A stretch of 64,000 bases of DNA from Antilocapra americana (GCA_007570785.1 ML664173.1:12681933-12745932), one strand, 5' to 3'; positions 10,604 to 22,000 are shown, numbered from the stretch's first letter. Numbers and translations are program-made. Notes: generated from the sequence alone by a model not told the origin.

Positions 10604-10762
10604 CTTCTTCAAAGTGTTGTCCATGGGCTGTCATGCACATCACCCAGGAGCTTATTCAAAAGGCAGGACTTGATTCTACCCCAACACTTCTAAATCAAAA
10701 TCCTCACCTCAACAAAATATCCAGGTGATTCAGATACATGTCAAAGTTTGAGAAGCACTGGC
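10604..10762. mobile_element. MER5-like element, both ends visible
   Basis: Left end 'cttcttcaaagtgttgtcca' and right end 'caaagtttgagaagcactgg' form degenerate terminal inverted repeats. The interior has 'cacatcacccaggagcttat' and 'ccaggtgattcagatacatg'. It sits directly after another hAT copy. Confidence 0.7.
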
Positions 10763-10925
10763 CTAGGAGGATTTCTCCAAATATTCATATCTTGGAGTAC
10801 AGATTCAGGATACCAATTCACTTCTATAGCCCCCACAGAGTAGAGTTGTAAAATAAAATATAAACTGCCCAAGGAATAGAGATGCAGATGTAGAGAACAG
10901 AATTGTGAATACAGCAAGGGACGTA

Positions 10926-11210
10926 GCTGCTGTTGCGGCTGTTAAGTCACTTGAGTCATGTCCAACTCTGTGCAACCCCACAGACAGCAGCCCACCAGGC
11001 TCCCCCGTCCCTGGGATTCTCCAAGCAAGAACACTGGAGTGGGTTGCCATTTCCTTCTCCAATGCATGAAAGTGAAAAGGGAAAGTAAAGACGCTCACTT
11101 GTGTCCGACTCTTAGCGACCCCATGGACTGCAGCCTGCCAGGCTGCCCGACGTCCATGGGATTGTCCAGGCAAGAGGACTGGAGGGGGTGCCACGCCTTC
11201 TCCGCAAGGG
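10926..11210 (-). mobile_element. Bov-A2 SINE (two Bov-A units)
   Basis: Antisense dimer. Unit one begins 'gctgctgttgcggctgttaa' and includes 'ccccgtccctgggattctcc'. The linker 'tgcatgaaagtgaaaaggga' separates it from unit two ('gtgtccgactcttagcgacc', 'gggattgtccaggcaagagg'). This is the standard Bov-A2 architecture without a tRNA head. Confidence 0.93.
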
Positions 11211-11488
11211 AAGTAGAAGAGGGGACAAAGTGAGAGAGCAGCGTCCACACACCGACACGACCACGTGTCAAATAGCTAGCTGGTGGGGAGCTGTTGTGTA
11301 ACTCAGGGAGCTCAGCTCATGCTCTGTGATGACCTCAGGGGTGGGATGGTGGGGTCAGGGGAGGGAGGCGCCAGACAGAGAGGATGTATGTATACGTGCA
11401 GCTGATACATGCTGTTGTACAACAAAACCAACACAGCATTGTAAAGCGATTACCCTCCAATTAAAGAGAAGATTTTAAAAAAGAAAAA
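11211..11488 (+). mobile_element. L1 3' UTR fragment
   Basis: Matches the artiodactyl L1 3' UTR: 'caaatagctagctggtgggg', 'ctcatgctctgtgatgacct', 'gctgatacatgctgttgtac', and the terminal 'ttaccctccaattaaagag' before an A-rich tail. No ORF2 sequence is retained. Confidence 0.85.
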
Positions 11489-11489
11489 A

Positions 11490-12052
11490 TAGCCAGGACA
11501 TGGAAGCAATCTAGATGTCCATCAACAGATGAATGGATAAGAAAGCTGTGGTACATATACACAATGGAATATTACTCAGCCATTAAAAAGAATTCATTTG
11601 CATCAGTTCTACTGAGGTAGACGAAACTGAAGCCTATTATACAGAGTGAAGTAAGCCAGAAGGAAAAACAAAAATACAGTATACTAATGCATATATATGG
11701 AATTTAGAAAGATGGTAACGAGAACCCTGTATGTGAGATAGCAAAAGAAACGCAGATTTATAGAACAGTCTTTTGGACTCTATGGGAGAGGGCCAGGGTG
11801 GGATGATATGGGAGAACGACATTGAAACATGCTAATCATCATATGTGAAATCAATCGCCAGCCCAGGTATGATGCTCAGGGCTGGTGCACTGGGATGACC
11901 CAGAGAGAGGGAATTGGGAGGGAGATGGAAGGAGGGTTCTGGAAGGGGAACACATGTATACCCATGGCAGATTCATGTCAATGTATGGCAAAACCAACAC
12001 GATAATGTAAAGAAAATTAAAATAAATAAATTTAAAAACTAAAATAAAACAG
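11490..12052 (+). mobile_element. L1, ORF2 C-terminus plus 3' UTR (5'-truncated)
   Basis: Starts inside the last ~70 codons of L1 ORF2 (DNA encoding the conserved W-Y-I-x-T-M-E-Y-Y-S-A block lies at about 11547-11580). It continues through the family-specific 3' UTR ('gctggtgcactgggatgacc', 'gaacacatgtatacccatgg') to an A-rich tail. It cannot encode a working protein. It abuts another L1 3' end, making two separate L1 tails in tandem. Confidence 0.88.
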
Positions 12053-12254
12053 CTGCTTGAAAAAAAAATACAAACTACCCAGTTAAATTTGAATCTCTAA
12101 AAAACAAGCACTTTAGTATAAGTGTGTACCAAATATTCCATGGTATAGAGGTATACCAAATATACCTCTAATTTAAAAAAATAAAGACTCATCTATCCGA
12201 AATTAAAATTTAACCAGATGTCCTATATTTTTATGTACCTGTCAACTGGGGCTT

Positions 12255-12792
12255 GATAATTTACTAGAACAGCTCACAGGACTCAGGGAGAAAAACTGTA
12301 CTTACAATCGGTTTATTCTAAAAGCTACAAGTCAGGAAGAGCCAAATGGAAGAGGTGCATAGTCCAAGTTATGAGAGGAAGGCACCCCGCTACCCTTCAC
12401 GTCAATGTATTCACCAACCCAGGAGCTCTCTGAACCTGTTCTTATAAAGGTCCCACTACATAGGCAAGACTGGCCAAATCACTGCTCCTTGGGGACTAAC
12501 TCAGTCTTCATCCTCTCTCTCCTACCAGGAGGTTGAGGAGTGGGGCTCAAAGTTCCAACTCTAACCACGTGGTTGGTTCCTTGGCAACCTGTACCCACCC
12601 TGAAGCTATTTAGGGAGAGACATCTCATTAGCACAGACTCAGTTATATTGAAAGGGTCCTGTTATAAACAACAAAAAATACTCTCACTTCAGTCATTCAG
12701 GAAATGTCAAGCGTTTCGGAAGCTCTAGGGCCAGGAACTGGGGGTGAGGACAAATATCTATTTCTTACTATGATTTCTTACAGCCTATCACA
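12255..12792 (-). mobile_element. Solo LTR of an endogenous retrovirus-like element, antisense
   Basis: On the minus strand the sequence starts TGTGATA at 12792 and ends in the pattern typical of class III-like mammalian LTRs, including an AATAAA-type polyadenylation signal (12308-12318 region, antisense). Blocks such as 'cgtggttggttccttggcaa' and 'agagccaaatggaagaggtg' are shared with a widespread old LTR family whose exact name I cannot fix. No internal viral genes are present. Confidence 0.65.
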
Positions 12793-12793
12793 G

Positions 12794-12980
12794 CTCTTAA
12801 GGCACTTTGCCTGCAAATATGGCTGCCAACAATTCGTCCCATCCCGACGTCCACACGCCCCTCCTCCCACCGAGAGGAATAGCCTATCTTCTGTCCCAGT
12901 CTATTGGTTGGCCTTGAGATGCACTTTGATCCACAGGAAAGGGCAGAAGTGATGCTCTGCCAGTTGCAAGCTTAGCCTTT
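12794..12980 (+). mobile_element. MaLR/MLT1-type LTR, 5' part
   Basis: The left part of an LTR of MLT1 type ('caaatatggctgccaacaat', 'ggttggccttgagatgcact'). It is interrupted at 12981 by an L1 insertion and resumes at 13459. Ancient and diverged. Confidence 0.6.
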
Positions 12981-12993
12981 AAGACACTCGACA

Positions 12994-13446
12994 GACAAAG
13001 ACAAATATCATATGATATCAGCTATAGGTGGAATCTAAAAAAGTGTACAAATGAACTTATCTACAAAGCAGAAACAGTTACAAATGTAGAAAATAAACAT
13101 ACAGCTACCAGGGGTAAGTTGAGGGGGAGAGATAAATTGGAAGGTTGGGACTGACACACACATACTGCTGCAATTGTTGTTCAGTTGCCAAGTCATGCCC
13201 GACTCTTTGCGACCCATGGACTGCAGCATGCCAGGCTTCCCCCACGCTGCTATATATAAAATAGATAACCAATAAGGACCCACTGTATAAAATGGGGAAC
13301 TCTACTCAATGCTCTGTAATGGCCTATACGAGAGAAGAATCAAAGCAGAGTGGATGTGTATATATGTATGATAGACTCACTGTGCTATACACCTGAAACT
13401 ATTACAACATTTTAATTCAACTATACTCCAATAAGAGTTTTTTTTA
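12994..13446 (+). mobile_element. L1 3' end inserted in the LTR
   Basis: L1 3' UTR ('atcatatgatatcagctata', 'aaatggggaactctactcaa', 'ctgtgctatacacctgaaac', 'ttcaactatactccaataag'). It is flanked by an imperfect target-site duplication, aagacactcgaca at 12981-12993 and aagacactgaca at 13447-13458 (one-base difference in length). It carries a later Bov-A insertion at 13171-13245. Confidence 0.8.
13171..13245 (-). mobile_element. Bov-A fragment nested in L1
   Basis: A short antisense Bov-A piece ('gttgttcagttgccaagtca', 'tgcgacccatggactgcagc', 'atgccaggcttcccc') interrupts the L1 sequence between 'acatactgctg' and 'gctgctatatata'. The flanking gctg/ctgct repeat may be its target-site duplication. 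Confidence 0.8.
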
Positions 13447-13458
13447 AAGACACTGACA

Positions 13459-13742
13459 ATTTCCACTTTGACTATCTTGGGACCCAACTATTATGCTACA
13501 AGGGAACCCAGGCTACCCTACTGGAGAGGGGCTGTGCAGAGAGGGGAACTGAGGTGCCAGATGGGTGAGAAGGACCTTGATTTTCTAGCTTAGCCTTACT
13601 GCCAAATAAATGAAGCTATACAGATGATCCCAGTAGTAGTACTCAAGGCAGAACTAATGGGTCAACCCAAAGAATCATGAGAATTAACAAATTACTATTG
13701 CAAGCAATCTTTTTGTTACACAGCAGTGAGTAACTGATACAC
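13459..13742 (+). mobile_element. MaLR/MLT1-type LTR, 3' part
   Basis: Continuation of the split LTR. It contains 'gggtcaacccaaagaatcat', 'gagaattaacaaattactat' and the terminal 'gttacacagcagtgagtaac'. Together with 12794-12980 it reconstructs one LTR. Confidence 0.65.
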
Positions 13743-14650
13743 TTGCCCTGTCCCCAGATTAGACGCTTGGTTTCCCTCTGAAGAGTCTCATTCTTTAAAG
13801 CTGAATCTGGCAAAGGAAACAGCCATCTTCAAATCTGTCCAAGCCTGCCTAAGAAGGACTGGATAAGTCCTCTCAGGACAAGATGGCTTTTCTTTCCCCC
13901 ACTCAGTATACTGGAGGATGCAGTTCTGTTGTCTACCACAATGGTGGCTGCCTTTCTCAGTTCTTCTTTGGGCTCACAGCTGCAAACCCAGCTTTTGATG
14001 AGCTGGTATTTCTCTCCCAGGAACTGGTACAATCCACGGGATGAGAACTGCTTTTTAAGCTATGAACAGCATTCTGTTCTTCCCTTCCCCTCTGCTGGCT
14101 CCATGAATTTAAGCTGTGGGCAGAATGAATACAACTTGTCTTCTCAGTTACTGAAGACTCTGTGTAAAAGGAGAAATCTAAAATCTCTCTTCTTTTGTGG
14201 GCACTTGCCGTCTCACTATTCTCCATCTAGGTTTCCCTTCTTCAGAAACTCCAGAAAACCTGCCCCTTAGCATCCTCATTAAGCAGGATCAAATAAAAGA
14301 TATTAGCTTTTATCTGATCTCAGCATCCAGGGCTCACATGTGCTCAGAGCAGGGACCAGGTGGGCAGTCTTCTCTGCCACCAGTTTAAAAAAAGGCATCC
14401 CTTTTTGACTCATGCAGTTGGACTCCAAAGAACCTGGCAGCCTCATTTGTCCATCCCACTCCAAAACTATTTCTTTTCTCCTCACATACATGGCTGGGAG
14501 GATCCTATATGTGAGAAGGGGCTGACCCAGGGTCTGCTGGCATCCCTCCCAACTCACATGCTCAGACACAGGTAATGCCATACGTGCACCTCCTCTGCAG
14601 GGTCCCAGGTCTCTCACCTTGTTACCACCGGGTTTGCTCATTACAGCATT
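13743..14650. other. Unique sequence, no gene seen
   Basis: Roughly 0.9 kb without a repeat I can name. Overlapping frames on both strands (for example 13929-14270 + and 14303-14743 -) lack domains, so I do not call a gene. Confidence 0.4.
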
Positions 14651-14654
14651 GTGG

Positions 14655-14872
14655 AATGGTGCAAAGACCAGGCTTTGGAATAGCGCACACCTAAATTTGT
14701 ATCCCATCTGCTTACTAGCTTTGGGACTTTGGGCAAGATTCAAAATTTCTGAGCCTCAGTTTCTTTATCTGTTAAAAATGAGAAAAACAATATCTGCTAC
14801 CCAAGTGACAATATATTGAAAAGACCTGGTTCAGCATCTAGGATATGATAAACATTCAAAAATAGTAACTAC
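14655..14872 (+). mobile_element. MIR SINE, near full length, sense
   Basis: Well-preserved layout: 'gaccaggctttggaatagcg', 'tgcttactagctttgggact', 'ttgggcaagattcaaaattt', 'ctgagcctcagtttctttat', and the 3' part 'tagtaactacc'. One of the best-preserved MIRs in the window. Confidence 0.8.
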
Positions 14873-15584
14873 CTCTCGCCTCCAACTTCTACAACTAGGG
14901 TGTCACACAGCTTAGCAGGGCCAAAGACCCCCCCAGATAATTAGTCTACTTGCCCTGATAGGGGTCTTCATCAGAAGAGAAAAGAAACTCATTACAGCCA
15001 GCTGGGCTAGGACTTGGTCTTTCCTTTGAGACGCAATGTGGTCCAATACAAAAAAAAGGCAAAGAATTCAAAATCAGCATGCTCTAGATCCTACTGTCAA
15101 GCTAACCATTTCCACTGCCTTGCACAAATCACTCTACCTCTAAAATAAGAACTCCTCATCTCTATAATAAGGGACATAGAGACACCACAAAGACACCTTC
15201 AGGTGTTCAACTATGAAGTCCCAGATTTTACCCTAGAAGTCCGAATAGCTGTATGTTCCTGGGCCCTCATTCTGCTCCTATTTCTTTTAAATCTAATTCA
15301 CCCCTGAGTTGATTAGTCCTCATACTTTCACTGTAGCTTATTTTACCAACTGTTGGGCTCCTGCAGGTTCTGTGCCACCTGCTGCCCTGTAAGTCTGTCT
15401 TTTCCACTCATGGACTGGCCATCAGGTGGCCCTCAGTCTGTGGCAATGACCAGGCTCAGTGAGAAGGAAGGTACCCATCTCCCCACCTGCAAACACAGGC
15501 TGAGGGAGTCCTAGCCCCTCAAAGACTTTGAAGCAGCTGGGTCAAATAGGAATGTCGGTGACGATGGAAATGTTTTGCGGTTCT

Positions 15585-15748
15585 GCTCTGTCTGTGACAT
15601 TAGCTGCCAGCTCCGTGTAGCTGTAAGCACTTGAAATGTGACTAGTGAGAGGGGGGAATGGACATTTAAATTTAATATTAGTTAATTGGAAAATAAATAG
15701 CCACACGTGGCTAGTGACCACTGTATTGGATGGTGCAGCTTTAAGGGA
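15585..15748. mobile_element. Old hAT-type DNA transposon fragment
   Basis: Inverted blocks resembling 'agcacttgaaatgtgactag' and 'cacgtggctagtgaccactg' flank an AT-rich centre, as in a common mammalian element whose ends read 'agccacatgtggctagtggc'. Family name uncertain. Confidence 0.5.
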
Positions 15749-17360
15749 AATGTTACAGAGAAGCAGCTTAAAGGGCAGAGCTGGTGGGAATCATAAATAT
15801 GTCTGTGGACGACGTTTACTCTCCTGGGGATGACCTATTCTTTGAGGGCAGAAAGGTCTGGCTCAACTCTTAGCAATAACAACCTAATCGCCAAAGGGAG
15901 GCGAGGAATATACAACATTCACTCTCTCTTTTCATTTGCCTGCAGCTGTTCAGCCACCGCCCCCACGGAGCACTCTGCAGTCACGAGCTCCAGAAGAGCC
16001 TAAACTGGGTCAGAAATGACCCTCAGGGTCTTAGACTTTGACTGTGAGCCCATCTTCCTGCCAACTTTATTAACCTAAACATTCCTTATTCATCTATTCA
16101 TCTGTATATGCTCTAAACAAAGGGAGTTACAAAATAAAGATGCCAACTTTCTAGGAGAATAATATCAATACTGTACAGTGTGGCCTTGGGAGGGCTCCAG
16201 GAGTATAAAATAAATTAAGATGCTTGACAGAAGTTTTATGTAGATCTTACTCCTTTAGAGAAAGTCTCTAGCACTTTGTCTAAGAGATGGTGTCAGCCGG
16301 CCTCTGCAACTCCAGAGCGGGCTGTGTACAGAGGCACACAGCCACCAGTCAACTGAAGATGGCCAGGCTCCCTCCCAGTGACAGAGGCAGGAAGGTGCCC
16401 CTCGGCCTAGCTCACTGTTCACTTCATCATTCCCAAAGCAGCTTTGCTTTCCCTCTGCCCCTACTCTCTCCATTGCCTTCTTCTCTCCTGTTAACCGCCA
16501 TTGCCTCCTTCACTAGTTATCCTTGGTAGTTCCACCCTAACGAGATCCAGAACTAGGATGAGTGACAGTGCTTTACTCTGAGACAGCAGGATTTAGGGGG
16601 TGTGAAAATGGTTGACCTCAAGGTCAAGGAGAGGGAAGGCATGTCCCTCTTTCTGTCCCATCGGGGGACCCACTATCTCCCTCTTCCATTTGCTTCTTTG
16701 CTCTCCACTTCCAAGGATGTTCCATTGCTCGGCAGGCACATTTGATACCTACCCCTAGAAGTGAAAAATCACAGCAAGCTACAACTTCACATCCGAAGAT
16801 CCCACTGAGACAGACACTAGAAAGACAAGAGTCAGGGCTTAGGCTGAATCCTAGAAAATCCTTTGAAATTAGAAATTCTAGAAAATTGGAGCAGGACCTG
16901 GGCTATAAACACCCACCTGACTCAAACGCCACGATGGAGGCATGTAGGGTTGAGTGACTTGCCCTAATCCTGGCAAAAAGCCATTGCCCCAGTGCAACGC
17001 ATCCAATAGGATGCTGTGCCCCAGCCGTCTCCCCAGAAAGTGATCTCATGGGAGGGTAGGTAAGAGGAAGCCCTGGGGTGGTCACATGTGAATATTTATC
17101 CTTTTGAACATTAAGTGAAGTGCTTACAACAGCCAGGAACTGAAAGCACACCATACCTGTTGCACCTCCATTATGAAAACAAGTCACTTGTCCCCCACAG
17201 GCTCTTCCTTTCCTCTTCATCCATAAACTGAGGAGTCGAACACCTATCTCTGCATGAGCACCAAGCATACACAGGCTAACCCGAAGTCCTGGCATTGTTT
17301 TAGAGCCTCAGAGAAGAGACCCCTTCTGTGAACACAAATAGAGACCCAGAAGTCTCCTGG
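15749..17360. other. Unique sequence, no gene seen
   Basis: About 1.6 kb with no recognisable repeat except possible scraps. The 130-codon minus frame at 16903-17295 has no domain and no splice context that I can defend. Confidence 0.4.
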
Positions 17361-17480
17361 AACAGACGCTTCAGGAGAGCAGGGCCTTGGTCTTATTCAC
17401 CCCTGTTTAACTGAAGTACCTAGGACAGGGCCTGGAGCAAAGCAGATGCTCAGTAAACACTTACTAAATAAATGAATATA
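17360..17480 (+). mobile_element. L2 LINE 3' end
   Basis: Typical L2 terminus: 'gagcagggccttggtcttat', 'ggacagggcctggagcaaag', 'gctcagtaaacacttactaa', 'ataaatgaata'. Confidence 0.75.
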
Positions 17481-17679
17481 TTGGCATGTCTCTTCTGCCT
17501 TCTAAAATACCAGTTCAAGCTCAAGCCTGGGAAAGCAGCCACAGTTTAAAGTCAGATAAGGACCAGGGATGCATGAGAAAAGGCAGCTCCTGGCAAAGGG
17601 ATAATTAACACATTCAAGACAATCAGGTCGATTCAAAGAACCCAGACCCACGTCTCATCCACAATTCCAAGTAAAAGCA

Positions 17680-17880
17680 TGGTAATTCCCTAAGTGTGGT
17701 CTCCAGAACCACCCACATTGATTTGTTTATAAAAAAAAAAAAAAAAACAAATACCTGGGCCGGCACACCAGACCTACTGAATCAGACTCTCAGACTCTCT
17801 GGGAAAGGAGGCCCAAGAATCTGGATTTCAGTTGCTTCCCCAGTGATCCTGAGGAGCTCTGGAGTTTGAAGACCCAGATC
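17680..17880. mobile_element. MER5-like element with an internal A-run
   Basis: MER5 blocks 'taagtgtggtctccagaacc', 'ccagacctactgaatcagac', 'aagaatctggatttcagttg' and 'ccccagtgatcctgaggagc' flank a run of 17 A near 17731-17747. The A-run may be a later expansion. Confidence 0.7.
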
Positions 17881-18317
17881 CAAAGCATGTTCTTCTGAGT
17901 CTGCTTTGAGGAATCTCCTTATAAAATGGAAAGCAGGAAGCAACCGAGAACCCAGACAAAGCCATCTGAGTTGGGGTTCTGGGTCTCCTAATGCTGTTCT
18001 GTCTCGTGATTGCCCGTGACCCTCACGTGATTGCCTGCACCTTCCCCACTGGCTCCCAGATTTACATCTCATGGAGCTGGAGACAGGGCTTTCCATGGAA
18101 AGAGGCTTCCATTTCTGAAATCATTTCTGTCCTGTTACAGAGACCTCAGCTGACTCTAAGAGCCTCATGCCAGCCAAAGGGGGTGGAGGTGGGGATGGAG
18201 GTGAGTGGGTGATGGCTGCCTTCTTCCTGGATCCTGGCTATTGTGAACTGTTTAATCACTGCTCTCACTTGATTTTATTGTTGAGATTCTTACACCCATG
18301 ATAGAGTAATTGGTCAA

Positions 18318-18500
18318 CAAGTCATCATTCAACACCCACAAGGTGCAGGGCACCAAAAGGTAAGAATAACAGAAAAGGAGCCTGAAGGAGCTGGGTAGAG
18401 TTCTTACCCTTAAGGTTTGTGTAGTCTAGCCTGAGACATAATTATGAACACATGAAAAGATAACTGCAAACAAACCGACAAAAGTGCCCGAGGACCATAG
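18318..18500 (-). mobile_element. L2 LINE 3' end, antisense (weak)
   Basis: 'atcattcaacacccacaagg', 'tgcagggcaccaaaaggtaa' and 'gttcttacccttaaggtttg' resemble the reverse complement of an L2 3' UTR. Highly diverged. Confidence 0.45.
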
Positions 18501-18667
18501 ACAATAGTTGGAACTTGAAGCTTTTCTCTAAAAAGTAGTCTAAAAGAGAGAGGGAAAGATTTGGAAAATGCACCAGTCTCTTCCCTCCCAGGGGAAACAT
18601 TGCTCACCATTTGACAATTCCCAACTATTTTCATCAAGTGTAGACCTGAGATTAGAAGAGTGTTTTC

Positions 18668-18866
18668 TGAAAGTGTTAGTCACTCAGTCACGTCTGACTC
18701 TTCTGTGATACCATGGACTGTAGCCCGCCGGGACCCTCTGTCCATGGGATTCTCCAGGCAAGAATACTGGAGTGGGTTGCCATTCCATTCTCCAAGGGGT
18801 CTTCCTGACTCAGGGATTGAACCCATGTCTCCTGCATTGCAGGCAGATTCATTAATATCTGAGCCA
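18668..18866 (-). mobile_element. Bov-tA SINE, antisense
   Basis: Reads 'gaaagtgttagtcactcagt', 'gattctccaggcaagaatac', then the antisense head 'gggattgaacccatgtctcc' and 'tgcattgcaggcagattcat'. Complete apart from the last part of the head. Confidence 0.93.
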
Positions 18867-19762
18867 ACTCCAAAGGAATTCGGAGAGACAAAAGTTGGGT
18901 TGTTTCCCATCAGGAATTCCATGGGGACAATGGTGGTCTAGAAAACAGTGGTTCTTGATGTGAGATCCTGGAAGGACACCTCCCCTCTTTACCTGAGTAA
19001 GGGCTATCTCCTGGGCCTGCAGGGGTCCTGAGAAGGTTCCACCCGGTACCCACCGTCAGCTCACCCTCCCTTTCCTGTTGCTTCATGGGAAGTGATTCTC
19101 TGGTTCAACCTCCCAGGCTTGCTCTGGGGATATGAGAGCAAATGGTGAAAGTGCACTGTCTGGACCTAGAAGGTGCTTCAGCAAGTCTTGGTGGAACCAC
19201 GATGTTCCCGTAAAAGGATTTCTTCTACTGGAGGCAAGCTGGGTGTCCCTCTCACTCCACCAGGGACACAGACACAGACTCCCTGGTTCCCACCCATCCC
19301 TCTAGAGCTCCTGAATCAACAGATGTCCCCTCTCTCCTTCATCCAGGTGGTGGTCTATACACTCCTTTAATCTCCCACTTTGTTAGAAGTTTATAAACAC
19401 ACATTCTCAAGTGTAAACTTCTTTTATACGCTATAACCACATAGTAGGTGTATTAGCACACACATACACTTGAACATGCACACACTCACAGAGAAAAATA
19501 TTAAGACAGGATCAAAGATAAATATTTCTAGCCTGTTCATCCTAACATCTCTGTAGATCACTTTGTATCCTCCTTGGAAAGCAGACCGTTCACTTCAAAG
19601 ACACCTGAATCCAGCCAGGTATAAACCTCAGACACATGGACAAAGTAGAAGGCAGCTCTGGCAGGAAGTTATCTCAAATCCACCCTGGGAGAATGTGAGT
19701 TCTGTCAAAGGATGGGAAATCTCACTAAAAGGAAGTGATTCTGGAAAGTGTCCTGGCTTTAA

Positions 19763-20112
19763 CTGCTATCCACATACTGATGACCCTCAGATTTACATCT
19801 CTGGTCCAGCTTCTTCCCTGAACTTCAACCTCAAACCCACTGCCTCCTCGACCTCTCCCCTTGGATGTCAAATCCAGGTTTGGAGATCTCAGGCTTCATA
19901 TGACTCAACTAAGCTCCAGCTCTTTCCCCTTGAACTGTCCCCTCCTACAGCCTGGTCTCTGCATCTGGTCTAGGGCACCGCCTTCCTTCCTGTCGCTCAG
20001 GACAGGTGCCTTAGAGTCATCCCTGACTGCTGTCTTCTCACTTACTTAATCTAAAAGCAAACCCTATTTATTAACTCTGCCTTCCAAATAAACCCAGAAT
20101 ATGATTATTCTC
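19763..20112 (+). mobile_element. L2 LINE, first segment of a split copy
   Basis: Matches the L2 region encoding the end of ORF2 and the start of its 3' UTR ('ctgatgaccctcagatttac', 'atctctggtccagcttcttc', 'agagtcatccctgactgctg'). The reading frame is broken. It continues after the SINE at 20113-20335. Confidence 0.7.
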
Positions 20113-20335
20113 GGGCTTCTACCAGGTGGTGCTGGTGGTAAATAACCCAGCTGCCAATGCAGGAAACAGAAGAGTCAAGGGTTCGAACTCTGGGTCAGGA
20201 AGATCCCTTGGAGGAGGGCATGGCACCCCACTCCAGTATTCTCGCCTGGAGAATCCCACAGACAGAGGAGCCTGGCGGGCTGCAGTCCATGGGGTCACAG
20301 AGTTGCATACAACTGAAATGACTCAGCACTCACAC
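20113..20335 (+). mobile_element. Bov-tA SINE inserted in L2
   Basis: Sense head ('gggcttctaccaggtggtgc', 'gggttcgaactctgggtcag') and Bov-A unit ('ccccactccagtattctcgc', 'gcctggcgggctgcagtcca'). It splits the older L2 into two pieces. Confidence 0.92.
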
Positions 20336-20448
20336 ATGGTTGACTGTTCTCATCCTCTCTACTATTGCCACCCTGGCCCCAAGCCCTAAGCTCTCACCTG
20401 GAAGCCTCCTAAGAGGTGCCCTTGTTTCTAGCGGACATGTCACTACCT
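20336..20448 (+). mobile_element. L2 LINE, middle segment of the split copy
   Basis: Short stretch ('ctactattgccaccctggcc', 'aagctctcacctggaagcct') co-linear with L2, lying between two SINE insertions. Assignment rests on order and context more than on similarity. Confidence 0.5.
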
Positions 20449-20683
20449 TTACTTCCTGAAAGTGAAGTCGCTCAGTCATGTTTGACTCTTTGCGACCCCA
20501 TGGACTGTAGCCTACTAGGCTCCTCCATCCATGGGATTTTCCAGGCAAGAGTACTGGAGTGGGCTGCCATTTCCTTCTCCAGGGGATCTTCCCCACCCAG
20601 GGACTGAACCCAGGTCTCCCGCGTTGCAGGCAGACGCTGTACCGTCTGAGCCACCAGGGAAGCCTGTACTATTACTTCCTGAA
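20449..20683 (-). mobile_element. Bov-tA SINE, antisense, with 12-bp target-site duplication
   Basis: The SINE occupies about 20461-20671: 'gtgaagtcgctcagtcatgt', 'gattttccaggcaagagtac', head 'gggactgaacccaggtctcc', ending 'ccaccagggaagcc'. It is flanked by perfect copies of ttacttcctgaa at 20449-20460 and 20672-20683, so it is a complete and relatively recent insertion. Confidence 0.95.
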
Positions 20684-21150
20684 TTATCTCCTATTTCTCT
20701 CTCTTGTTCACCCTGCTTCGGGTATACAAGCCCCCTGGTTGTCCCTAAGCAGCTCAGGAAGGCTTTCCACCTTACAGACTTTGCCAAGTTATTTCTTCTA
20801 CCCAGACGACTCTCCACTCCCAAGTCCTGGTAGGTATGTTCCACACACACCCCTCACCCCCCGTATCTGTTTCAAGATGGTACATGTAGTCTTCATTCCA
20901 ACGTTGCATTTTCCGTAATGTCTCTCTAATGACCTCATATAAAAATTGTGTCCTGTCTGTCACACACACTCCCACCCCACACCACTGATCTGCTGTGCTG
21001 CTTCTCCCCCCAACCCCTGTCATCAGACTGTAAGGCCCAGAGTGAGCAGGAATGTTTCCATTGCTCTTATTCTCTCATTACACATCCCTAATGCTTACCA
21101 TGGTGCCTGGCACACAGGAGGCACTCAGGAAATCGCTGTTGAATCCGGAC
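20684..21150 (+). mobile_element. L2 LINE, 3' segment of the split copy
   Basis: Ends in the L2 3' UTR pattern 'gtaaggcccagagtgagcag', 'ccatggtgcctggcacacag', 'gaggcactcaggaaatcgct'. With 19763-20112 and 20336-20448 it forms one L2 of about 0.9 kb without the SINEs. Confidence 0.65.
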
Positions 21151-21787
21151 TTGGAAGTCACAATGCAAATCCCTCACGGCACTGATTTCAGAGGCCTCCC
21201 CTACCACGTGCTCCCCAGCAATCCCTTCCCCCTGCACCTGGCTGGGTGACCAGCCTCCCTCCAGGCCTGCAGAACTTACCAGGGCCCCAGGCCCTGCCAG
21301 TCTAATGCTTAACAATCTAGGGAAAATAGTCCTGCCCTACGTTTGGATGTTCTCCAGCAACAACTAGATTAGCACTTGCAAATTTATTTAGGGACTGAAT
21401 CAAGCAGCAGTCTCTGGAAAGGCCCAGTGTAGTAAACTTAGTAATGAAGCTGTGCACAATCTCAGTGGCACACGAGCGCTGGCACAGTAACTGTGAGGTT
21501 TTTTTGTTTGTTTCTGATTAGAACAGTCCTGAGGAGCCCTCCATTTCCTAGCCAGATTGGCTTTATAGGTAGGTAGGCAAGGCCACATGAAGAAAAGGCT
21601 TTAAAAAAAAAGAGTTCAGAATTTATAACTTGTGATATCAAGATGGTATTGGCCCCAGACAAAACGGACCCTCATATCAGCAAGCCAGAAAACAGAAGTT
21701 TCACCATTAGAGATTCATTCCTTTGGGTCAACATGAGTTTTTAAAGTTCTAAAGTGCCTCTAAAAGGTTATAGGTGTTATGCCTGGG

Positions 21788-22000
21788 TTGTAAGTGTTAG
21801 TCACTCAGTCATGTCTGGCTCTTTGTGACCCCATGGACCGTAGCCTGTCAGAATCCTCTGTCCATGGGATTCTCTAGGCAAGAATACTGGAGTGGATTGC
21901 TATTCCCTTCTCCAGGGGCTCTTTTCAACCCAGGGATCGAACCTGAGCCTCCTGCATTGCAGGTGGATTCTTTACCATCTGAGCCACCAGGGAAGCCCAG
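21788..22000 (-). mobile_element. Bov-tA SINE, antisense
   Basis: Full structure: 'taagtgttagtcactcagtc', 'gattctctaggcaagaatac', antisense B-box 'gggatcgaacctgagcctcc', and the 5' end of the head 'tgagccaccagggaagccc' at 21980-21998. Confidence 0.95.

Noticed and set aside
10805..11248. 147-codon minus-strand frame
   Set aside because: Most of it is translated Bov-A2 SINE.
12255..13742. A complete endogenous retrovirus between the two LTR-like pieces
   Set aside because: The LTRs are of different type and opposite orientation, and no internal viral coding sequence lies between them.
14303..14743. 146-codon minus-strand frame
   Set aside because: It runs through a MIR on its 5' side and has no recognisable domain.
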